DNA from: Campanula takesimana
Taxonomy: Eukaryota; Streptophyta; Magnoliopsida; Asterales; Campanulaceae
Direction: 5' to 3'
Assembly (NCBI GenBank): GCA_026119855.1
Contig: JAOWBW010000381.1
Span: 930,001-994,000 of the forward strand
DNA length: 64,000 nucleotides
Within the stretch, counting starts at the first letter, position 1, and the number at the start of each line of letters is the position of its first letter. Made by a program: the position numbers and the translations under genes. The notes under the pieces were generated by a model that worked only from the letters and a program-made list of their open reading frames with translations, did no database searches and was not told the DNA's origin. This document shows, piece after piece, positions 55,460-64,000 of the stretch.

Positions 55460-58400
55460 ACCACGAAAACACAACATACTTAAATGAACTTGCTAAACAG
55501 GTCCGTAGTCGTGGTGAAAATGGTCCAGGGGCTGACGAAGAATTGCATGTTATTAATCTGGGTACCGACGAAGAGCAGAAAGAAACCAAGATCGGAAGCT
55601 TCTTCAAGGGGGAAGAGAAAGACAGATTGACTGCACCATTCAAAGAGTTCGTGGATGTATTTTCATGGTCATACAAAGACATTCCAGGTTTGGACAGAAA
55701 GGTCGCAGAACACAGGATTCTGATCAGAGACGACGCCAAGCCAGTCAAACAGAAACTCAGAAAGATCAAGCCAGAGTGGTCTTTACAAGTCAAAGAAGAG
55801 ATAGAGAAGATTCTCAGTATGGGCTTCATCAAAGTTATTGATATCCAACATGGCTTGCTGACGTCGTGACAGTCAGAAAGGCTAACGGCAAGGTCCGTGT
55901 ATGTGTGGATTTCCGGGATTTGAACAAATCTTCTCTAAAGGATGACTTTCCACTACCCAACATCGACATGGTTGTCGATTCCACTACCGCCTATGAGGTT
56001 CTCTCATTTTTGGACGGGTTTGCTGGGTACAATCAGATTCTCATGGCCGAGGAGGATCAACACAAGACTGCTTTCACAACATCGTGGGGCACCTTTTGCT
56101 ACACAGTTATGCCGTTTGGGTTAAGGAACGCTGGGGATACTTACCAAAGGGCCGTAAAAGACTTGTTTCATGACATGATTCACAAAGAGATCGAGTTCTA
56201 AGTGGATGACATGATCATCCACTCAAAGGGGACCGACGGTCAACATTTGATCGACCTCCGCAAGTTCTTTGAAAGGCTTCGAGAATACAAGATGAGGCTC
56301 AATCCGCAAAGTGCACTTTTGGGGTTATCCGAGGCAAGGTTCTTGCTTACATGGTCACGGAAAGGGGAATTGAAGCGGATCCCTAAAAAATCAAGGCAAT
56401 CATTGACATGCCTCCTCCTAAGACACAGAAAGAAATCAAAGGTTTCATGGGCAGACTTCAGTACATCAGTCGGTTTGTGCACCAACTTACTTCTATGTGT
56501 GAGCCAATCTTCAAGCTTAGTTCCACCTCACAAGGAGAAGCCTCTCTTGCTTTACCTCACAGTGAATGATGAAGCCCTAGGGGCTATGCTAGCACAAGAG
56601 CAACGAGACTCCACAAAGGAGAATGCCATTTATTTTGTCAGTCGCCGATTTCAAGGGGGCAAAAAGAACTACTCTGTCTTGGAGAAGTCATGTGCAGCAC
56701 TGGTTTGGGTTACTCAAAAGCTCAAACATTACATGGAATCCTTTTCAATCAAGCTAGTAGCAAAAGTGGACCCGCTCTGCTACATCTTCGAGAAGCCTTT
56801 CATGTCAACAAGGATAGCCAAGTGGTACTTCATGCTCGTCGGCTATGATATCACTTACGTCACACTCAAATCCATCAGGGGGAAAGTGTTCAGTGATCAG
56901 CTTGCTGAATTTCCGTGCGACGAAGTGAAGGGGGAGGACTTACAGTTTCCCGACGAGCACTTGGTTTGCACTACAACCGAGGAAAATAAGTGGCAACTCT
57001 TTTTCGATGGCGCAGCCAATAAACATGGTTATGGGATAGGAATGTTGCTTGTCGATCCAAAGGACATCTACACTCCAATTGCAATCCGTCTTAAATTCTA
57101 AGCTACCAACAACACTGCTGAATATGAGGCATGTATAGCGAGGCTAGAAGCGGCCCTAGAAAGAAATGTCACAAATCTAGAAGTATTTGGTGACTCCCTC
57201 CTCTTTATCAATCAGACATCGGGTAAATGGCGAATCCAAGACCCGACCCTCCAACAGTATGGTCTACACCTCGAGGAATTAGTCGAACAGTTCCAAAACA
57301 TCAAGTTCAATTATTTGCCGAGGGACAAGAACCGCTTTGCCGATGCTTTAGCCACCATAGCCTCATTGGTTGAAATGGCCAAAGGAAAAATGGTGAAACC
57401 CTTCAAAATTTCAAGAAGGACTAGTCCGGCATACTGCATGAGTATTGAGATCAATGAAGTCCAAGATAACCCCCCATGGTACACGGACATCCTGAATTTT
57501 CTCAACAAAGGCACATTTCCTGAGAACAGCAATGGGAAGACTCGAATAGCACTACAAAAGCTAGCCGCCAGATATGTGTTGATCGGAAACCGAGTCTACA
57601 AGAGACATCATCAAGGAATCAGTCTCTTATGTGCAAATGAGTCCGAAGCTCAAGAAATCATGCACGAAGTCCACGAAGGCGGGTATGGACCCCACATGAA
57701 TGGGATTATGTTAGCCAAGAAGATACTTCGTATTGGTTACTATTGGACTACAATGGAAAGATACTGCATCGAGAAAGTCAAGAAATGTGCCAAGTGCCAG
57801 TTCCATGCTAATCTGTAACATGCTTCACCTTCCCAATTGTACAACATGACCACACCATGGCCATTCTCTTGTTGGGGCATAGATATCATCGGCAAAGTCC
57901 ATCCTACGGGAAGCAACGGACAGTCATTCATCCTTGTGGCCGTGGATTATTTCACAAAATGGGTCGAAGCACAAGCTTACCGAGTTCTCAACGCCAAGAA
58001 AGTGGCCGAATTCGTGAAGAACAACATCATGTGCCGATATGGTATTCCTCATTAGATCATCTCCGACAATGGCTCTCACTTTGAGAAAGAAATGGATGCA
58101 CTTTTGGTTAACTACAAGATTACTAAGCACAAGTCATCCCCGTACCATCCCCAAGCCAATGGAGTGGTCGAAGCAGCAAATAAGACAATCGAGGTCATCA
58201 TACGGAAAATGGCTTTAACAGGAAAGGATTGGCCCGAGAAATTATCACTAGCATTGTGGGGCTACCGTACGTCAATACGATCAGCAACGGGAGAAACTCT
58301 GTACTCATTAGTTTACGGTTCTGAAGCCGTACTCCCAGTCGAACTCGAGGTTCCTACTCTACGGGTCTTACTCGAGAACCAAGTCTACGAGGTTGATTGG

Positions 58401-58727
58401 ATGCAAAGTCGGTACGAGCAACTAGCCCTACTCGACGAAAAGAGGTTAAGAGCGTTTGAACGCACAAGGGCTTATCAGCAAAGAATGGCAAAGGCTTTCA
58501 ACAAAAAGGTGAAGCCTCAAAATATCAAAGTGGGAGATCTAGTCCTAAGACAACATCCTCCCAATGCCATGAATCCCCTTGGGAAGTGGGGACGGGGACC
58601 TCGATGGATCCGTCCTTACGTGGTCAAGAAGATATTAAGCGCCGGTGCAGTCCGACTAGTAGACTTGGATGGCGATCAATTGCCAAAGGAGGTCAACCTC
58701 GACAAGCTCAAGAAGTTCTACGCTTAA
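55460..58727 (+). pseudogene. E2 pol: RT, RNase H domains, integrase, many breaks
   Basis: RT pieces lie at 55543-55869 and 55866-56201 (VCVDFRDLN, FLDGFAGYNQILM, MPFGLRNAG). A TAA at 56199-56201 destroys the tyrosine of the YVDD box. After further shifts the RNase H domains follow (56520-57101 and 57102-57370), with a stop at 57099-57101. Integrase pieces are the zinc finger (CAKCQFHANL, stop at 57816-57818), WGIDIIGKVH (57837-58055, stop) and VEAANKTIE to LKKFYA (58092-58727). About 30 residues between RT and RNase H are missing near 56515. Confidence 0.9.
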
Positions 58728-58756
58728 CAAATAAAGACCATTAAAAAAAAACGCTC

Positions 58757-58853
58757 GCTAGGTTGAAAACCCGCAAGGGCGGCTTAGGCAAAAATTAGAG
58801 CAAGTGCAAAAAACAAGCTCGCTAGATTGAAAACCCGAAAGGGCGGTCTAGGC
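58757..58853 (+). ncRNA. E2 pair of GNRA-capped hairpins after pol
   Basis: Hairpins at 58757-58789 (CTAGG/CTTAG with one G-U pair, loop GCAA) and 58821-58853 (CTAGA/TCTAG, loop GAAA), starting 30 bp after the integrase stop. Confidence 0.6.
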
Positions 58854-59111
58854 AAAAAACAGGGTGCAAAAAAAAAAATTCTTCATTTGTTTGAACTACG
58901 AAGACCTGAGCCTCTCTACGAGAGGAACGTAGGCAACCTTCGAGTGCGGTCTAAAACATAAATTTTTACCCAATCATGTGAGAATAAAATGCAATTTTTA
59001 TTCATCTCTCAAATCATTTTTGATCAGTACAACGGATAATGTTGAGCAATAAAAGAAATTAAGACATTAAAATCCTAACAAGTGGTATATCTTAATTTCA
59101 ATATTGGGGTA

Positions 59112-60510
59112 CTAGGAAAAATTTAATTTCTTCTTAGCCTTCAAAAGGCCACCCGAACGACTCTCAATCCTACTCTTCTTGGGAGGTCTAGGAATGCTAA
59201 GATGGACCGAAACCTTCTGCACAACAGAGCGCCTCCGAGCATAAAAGTCATCCAAGGGAGTTCCAAAAGGGTTGGCTAGAATGTTATTCGAATCAGCAGC
59301 ACCTTCCTTATACCTTAAAGCACTGCTAGGCTCAAAATCCTTTCCCAACAGCTCAGCCCGAAGAGTGTCTACCCAAGTGATACCACGGCAGAGGGTGCCA
59401 AACAAATAGTCCAAGTAACTCTCGGGAAGAGAAATACTACCCCGATGAGTGGGGACGGAAGCCCACCGATGACGGTCACCGCCCCAAGCCGATTGGAGCT
59501 CTCTCGAAAAGTCCGGGCCCATATACGAGACAGGACGAAGCACCCCACTCCTAGGGAAGGGAATTATCTGCTGATGGCCGAACTGCCTCAAAACCCGCTC
59601 CGGCTGATAAAACGAAGAATCCCTAAGGACAGGAAGGACCACATGTCCAAAACCCAAAGTCCACTCCATAAAAGGACGAAGACCCCAAGAGGGAGGACAC
59701 CACTCAATGTCAGCCGATACCCGAGATGCAAAGAACTTCTTCCAACCGTCTTCAGACAAATCCTGAATCAGCAATTTTCTCCTGTGAACAGGAAAAGGAG
59801 ACAAGTCACCCTCCGAAGAATAAACCCTGAAATGTTCCCGGAGCCATATGGTCAGAAGCAAGGGGCTTCCCCGACACATCTCACCCGTTCGATGCAACTC
59901 ATCAAGGCCGTGCAGGGTCTCCCCCACTATAAGAGGGATTATACTAAATTGTTGCTCCTTGACCTACAAGATAATCTCATCCAACTGCGCATCCGCCGTC
60001 CCGAATGGGGTCACGAAAAGAACCTCACTGAAAAGACAAGTTGCCATGGAATTCCTCTTGAGAGATTGGACCGCCATGTCCTCCGAATGCAAGCTGAAAA
60101 CATTGGCAGCTCGGTTACATCTACCACAGTACCATGCAACATCTTCTTCACATCTCCGATAGGGAGGTTCAGCAAGTCGGACCAAGAATCAATCACACCT
60201 CTATGGTATTTGGGGACGGCAATATGACCCACCAATGGCATACCGATAATGGCACCAAAATCATCAACAGTCGGTACCATTTCATTCGCCAAAAGTTGAA
60301 AGTGTGACTGTCACAATCCCAAAAGGCTGCAGCAGCCTTCAAAAAGTCCCAATCCGGCTTTAAGGTCCGAAGCGTAAAAAGAATTCGGAACCCAATATCC
60401 TTCACAAAAGCCTTCTTGAGGTGGGTCTTGAAAGAGTAAACAAAGGTTGATAAATCCTTCTCATACTCACCGACAACATTGGTATCAAGAACAAAAGAAT
60501 TGAAGGCCAT
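59112..60510 (-). pseudogene. E2 reverse-oriented PMD-protein gene (frameshifted)
   Basis: The minus strand starts MAFNSFVLDTNVVGEYEKDL at 60510 and ends GGLLKAKKKLNFS at 59112. The PMD signature AAAFWDCDSHTFN is followed by a frameshift; the next frame has EMVPTVDDFGAIIGMPL. A second shift follows MFSACIRR, and 59112-59927 is open to the end. It keeps the Trp codon (LLTIWLREHF) lost in E3. The AATAAA complement lies at 58997-59002 and a TATTATAT box at 60605-60612. Confidence 0.85.
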
Positions 60511-60604
60511 GGAAAGTGTGGATTGCAAGCAAAATTGAGCAAGAAAAGAGTATTCAAAAATGGCAGAAAAGAGCTGTTGGAAGAATGTGTTCGAACAGTG
60601 GCTG

Positions 60605-60612
60605 ATATAATA
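60605..60612 (-). promoter_or_regulatory. TATA-like box of E2 reverse gene
   Basis: The minus strand reads TATTATAT within TCAACAGCTATTATATCAGC, about 95 bp upstream of the ATG. GCGCGC-type motifs lie just upstream at 60661-60745. Confidence 0.55.
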
Positions 60613-61170
60613 GCTGTTGAGGATCTTTTGGCCAGCAAATGTCAAGCCCCGAAATTCGCTCCCCAGAAGCGCGCGCCTCCCGCCACCCACTTGGGAAGCA
60701 CGCGCGTCTTAAAGCCATCAGCTGAGGCGCCCGCCTCCCGCCTCAGGAATGCCTCAAACGGCCCGTGTCAAGAGAAGAAATCATGCAGGAACAAAGGTCC
60801 GGACACTCCCAAAATCAACAGGCCCGAAATTCTTCATCAAAGCCACAACAATCTCTGCCTTCGAATATACAATTGGGCACGCGTTAATTTGGTTCGCCCC
60901 TAAGGCATGTCTGAATCAAAGTAAGATAGAAATTCCCACTAAAAGTAGTTTGTGTGTCTCTCTCTCTCTCTTACAAAAGTCAAGGTCAATCTTGGCTTTT
61001 CCTCTCAAAAGAGAATATTGAATAAGTGGTCCGCAACCAACTGTGCTCGCACCCCGCAAAAGTCAACTGCAAGTGCGATTCCAAGCAGCATACAGCTTCA
61101 AAACAGCAAATTTGGTCCGCGGTGAACCACTGAAATTACCTCCTCATCAGCAGAATCTACTCAACAAATT

Positions 61171-61440
61171 CACATACATCGGCAGGCAGACTCTCGAGTC
61201 CCTCCAAATCGGCAGGCAGACTTTCGAGTCCCTCTACATCGACAGGCAGACTTTTGAGTCCCTCTACATCAGCAGGCAGACTTTTGAGTCCCTCTATATC
61301 GGTAGACAGACTTTCGAGTCCCTCTACATCAGCAGGCAGACTTTCGAGTCCTTCTACATCGGCAGGCAGACTTTCGAGTCCCTCTACATCAGCAGGAAGA
61401 CTTCGAGTCCCTCTACATCGGCAGGCAGACTCCCGAGTCC
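61171..61440. repeat. E2 tandem-repeat array upstream of the 3' LTR
   Basis: About nine 30-bp units of the form GGCAGGCAGACTTTCGAGTC plus CCTCTACATC. The 30-bp period leaves an open frame (61043-61807) encoding ten-residue repeats, considered incidental. Confidence 0.95.
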
Positions 61441-61671
61441 CTCCAAGTCCTCTATACGGACTCTAAATCTTGGCCACAGTGGGCCGATTTCTATCACCGC
61501 ACCCTTTCCATCAACAAAAGTCGCTCACACAGGGAGCGCACTCCTATCTCTTGTAATTTCAAGATTCTTGTTTTCATCGAGTCTTTGTTTTTTTCCTGGT
61601 AATGTCCTCGGCGGATGTTTTGTTCTTTCGTCGACGTGTTTTGCTTTGCAATCCAAGTCGCCGACGGGCTC

Positions 61672-62318
61672 TGTAGACACCCCGCCTTGGACCGCTCACC
61701 CTGATTGCACATTTGATTTTGTGTTTCTCCCTCTTTTAAGTTTTTCTTTGTTAGTTTCTGTTACTTCCGTTAAGTTCCTAACCGACTTCATTAAGTCCAG
61801 GGACTAAACTGAATAACAAGGCTGACTTTTTAGTCCATTCTGTCAAAAAAGCTATCTCCGAGTCGCGCGCCTCCGACCATAGGAGCCAGAAGCGCGCGCC
61901 TTCCGCCCCCAAGGTACGAAGCGCGAGCCTCTGGGCTTCAGTTACATATTTCTGTCCAAGAATCTCTCCCTTGCTCATCTTACATGATTTTGCCCAGGAA
62001 AGATTTCTTGATGACTGAGTTTTGGCACCAAAAACATATATTTTCTACCTATAAAAAATCCCTTTTCCCCCATTTTCAAGGACCGAAAAAGAGCTCTCTA
62101 CAAAAACTATACAAAAATCACTTCCAAGGCTTTTTTCATGTAATTCACCGAGAAGTGTTTGAAGGTCTTCGAAGCATAGGTAAAAGTCCATTTTTTTCCC
62201 TTTCTCCTCTACTCCATCTCTTCTCTCTTTTACTTTAATCAAACGTGTAATCACCCAAACATTTTGGGACATGACACCGGAGACTACTTCACTTCATTGA
62301 AGCTAGTCAAGGAGTTAT
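61672..62318 (+). repeat. E2 3' LTR, interrupted
   Basis: Matches the 5' LTR from TGTAGACACCCCGCC to GAAGCTAGTCAAGGAGTTAT, then breaks off; about 320 bp are missing. The GCGCGC motifs are at 61862-61945 (one is GCGCGAGC) and TATA at about 62050. Confidence 0.9.
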
Positions 62319-63900
62319 ACTTCATCAACAGCGGCAGGATCCCTTTCTTCTGCAGCATCCTCTGCAATATGGTCCTGAGCGGCTTGAGCATCTTCAGCAG
62401 CAAGTTCGGTAGGAGAAACATTTCTTGAAATGGTAGAGGCATGAGTGGTTTCAAAAAAAAAATCTGTTGCACGAAGCCGAACTTCAGTCGGTTCATTAAT
62501 CCTTTTTTCAATACCAGCAGTTTGTTTGACAAGTTTTCCGGTTCTGTGCAAAATTAGCTCTGAACTGTCAAAGGCATGTTTTGCCAGAACATCAAGTTTT
62601 TCTTCAATGGAGTCCATTCTGGTATCAACGGCTTGATGCTTTAAAGAATAAATTTCATGGTTGGTTCTGACCAGATCTTGGAGAGCCAGTTGATTCTCTA
62701 TAATGATGTTCATCTTCTCATCTAACTGCTGCTGTCTTGTTCTATCATCAAATCTCTCACTCATTCTCTCCCCCTTAATGGCATCAAGGCCAGATTGGAT
62801 TGTAAGGAGGTGAGTGTCAAACCGAGTGTTTGAAGTCTGCTGATGAAACTGGATATTCCTAACCACATCTACCAAATCAACGGTTGTGGCACGAAGTTGT
62901 AAAATAGGATAGAAAGGAACTGAAGGAGGAGGTTCATCAGAAGGAGTATAATCTGGTATAGGCTCATCATCACCATCATCATCATAAATAGAGATGGCCT
63001 CATCGGTTTAATGGGAAGGAGAAGAATGCATTTTGGCTTTGCCTTTAAGGAGAGTATGGGCATCTTCTAAAGATAAGCCCATTGAAACCCTAAGGGCGGT
63101 TTCAAACTCAATTGGATCAAACTGAATGAAAGAAGGAACTGGAACAATTGAAGTTTGAGCAGGAGGAGGAGAGCATAAGAATCTCATTTGATCCTCAGAT
63201 AGAAAAATGGAATGAGAAGGAACAAGGATCAATCTATACAGATTAGGAATTCATAGGCAATTAAAGTAAAGAAAGAACTGGGAGGCAAGAGTTGGGTCAT
63301 TCATGACCTGATATGCAATTTCAGCCAAAATTTGTTCTGCAGCAGCAAGTATGATTTGATCAGCAATGGCGGCACTGTCTTCGGCAGGATAAATGGCAAA
63401 GGGATTGGGGTGGCCTGACTTAAGAAATCTTTCTTCGGCCTTGGCAGCGGTACGAGCAATAGCCCCAGCCCGTCTTTCCTTTGAATTTGAGGTCTTGAAC
63501 CGCTTCAGATAAGAGGCCAGTTCTGCTGCACTCTTCTTTTTCTTTGAAGGCGGTTTGGGAGGTAGAACCGACGGTTGAACTGATGGTTGAGCCGAAGGTT
63601 GAATCGAAGTAGAGGCATATGGCAGAACCGGATATGATGTAGATGACAAAGCCGGAGATGAAGGATATGACTGAACCGGAGATGGAGTATTCTCTGGAGA
63701 GTCAAAGTCCAATTTGCGTTTAAGTGTTGGAGGGGAGTCCTCAATCAACATCGCGTCAATGCCAGCCTTCCTCAATGCTGCACGCTCACGCAGTTCCTTT
63801 GCAAAAGGTCCTTCTTGAGGTGAATGATCTTTCTTGTCATGGGCCTTGCTGAAGTCCACTGCTCCTGGTGGCCTAGATTGCCAGTGCTCCATAGAGTCAC
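62315..63900 (-). other. Unidentified minus-strand ORFs inserted in E2's LTR
   Basis: A 186-residue ORF (62875-62315) is helical and charged (DEKMNIIIENQLALQDLVRT; MDSIEEKLDVLAKHAFDSSE). Its stop codon lies at the junction with E2's LTR, so it is cut off. A larger ORF (63900-63251) has a Pro/Ser-rich stretch, KKKKSAAELASYLKRFKTS and an Ala-rich helix. Between them a frame reads FETALRVSMGLSLEDAHTLL. I do not recognise a family. The style (low-complexity, coiled-coil) resembles transposon accessory ORFs. No element ends are visible. Confidence 0.4.
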
Positions 63901-63914
63901 TCTTCTTTACTAAC

Positions 63915-64000
63915 TGTAGATACCCCGGGAAAACCACAACTTAGTGCGAGCGGTGAATTATCCTAGGATGTCTAACTTGTTTTAGATTGTTAGAGTCATC
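63915..64000 (-). repeat. Start of a fourth Tat-type LTR, cut by window edge
   Basis: TGTAGATACCCCGGGAAAAC matches the left ends of the E1 and E3 LTRs. The left flank CTAAC is not a PBS, so this is either the 3' LTR of another minus-strand element or a solo LTR. It interrupts the ORF at 63251-63900. Confidence 0.85.

Larger units (their letters stand above)
37051..62318 (+). mobile_element. E2: Tat/Ogre-lineage element, split by E3, 3' LTR interrupted
   Basis: E2 begins with a complete 5' LTR, is interrupted at 41407 by E3 (41408-54363), resumes at 54364 and ends inside its 3' LTR at 62318. It has the same plan as E1 but many more stops and frameshifts, consistent with being older than the E3 inside it. 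The left flank is ATTTG; its right-hand duplicate is outside the window. Confidence 0.9.

Noticed and set aside
61043..61807. 254-residue plus-strand ORF with ten-residue repeats
   Set aside because: The 30-bp array keeps a frame open by chance of period; it starts in a promoter region and ends in the LTR.

Overview
The window is nuclear DNA from a flowering plant, very probably a eudicot. Evidence for this is the dense set of plant-type transposons (Ty3/gypsy Tat/Ogre-lineage and Ty1/copia LTR elements, Stowaway, PIF/Harbinger and Mutator-type MITEs, a tRNA-derived SINE) and one recognisable plant peptide-hormone gene. Nothing fixes the species. Only one ordinary host gene is supported: a three-exon PSY-family (tyrosine-sulfated peptide) precursor on the minus strand at 8861-11390. 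Almost everything else is transposon sequence in several nested layers.

Layout. 1-5088: 5' part of a degenerate copia element on the minus strand (copia A), with its LTR at 3557-5088. 5095-7487: 3' end and LTR of a second copia element on the plus strand (copia B). 7490-8612: a purine-rich MITE-like element and a probable LINE tail. 8861-11543: the PSY gene, whose large second intron holds MITEs. 12080-15971: two Mutator-type MITEs inserted in opposite orientation; the first later took one PIF/Harbinger and two Stowaway insertions, and the second shows the empty sites. 15982-17818: degenerate repeats and two more Stowaways. 17819-22019: a segment between roughly 40-bp direct repeats, holding a broken intron-containing transposon-type coding region split by a small non-autonomous LTR element (19893-21781, TSD AGAGA).

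22119-32782 is a complete Tat/Ogre-type element (called E1 here) on the minus strand, TSD GAGAC. 33334-36043 is a deleted copia element (copia C). A SINE follows at 36133-36446. From 37051 a second Tat element (E2, plus strand) begins. Its protease/RT region is split by a third (E3, minus strand, 41408-54363, TSD GATAC). E2 resumes at 54364 and runs to 62318, where its 3' LTR is itself interrupted by unidentified sequence carrying minus-strand ORFs. That sequence is in turn entered by the start of another Tat-type LTR at 63915.

The three Tat elements share one plan: LTR, PBS, a long leader with two A-rich-loop hairpins, gag, protease and G-patch, RT, two RNase H domains, integrase, then a pair of GNRA-capped hairpins. 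After these comes an oppositely oriented gene with its own TATA box and AATAAA, a tandem-repeat array that differs in each copy, and the 3' LTR. The reverse gene encodes a plant mobile domain (PMD) protein in E2 and E3 and an unrelated short basic protein in E1. Each Tat copy carries different disabling lesions, so none looks autonomous. The most unusual signals are the covarying hairpin pair, the antisense gene with a swapped coding region, and short CG-rich near-palindromes clustered upstream of TATA boxes in several unrelated LTR families.
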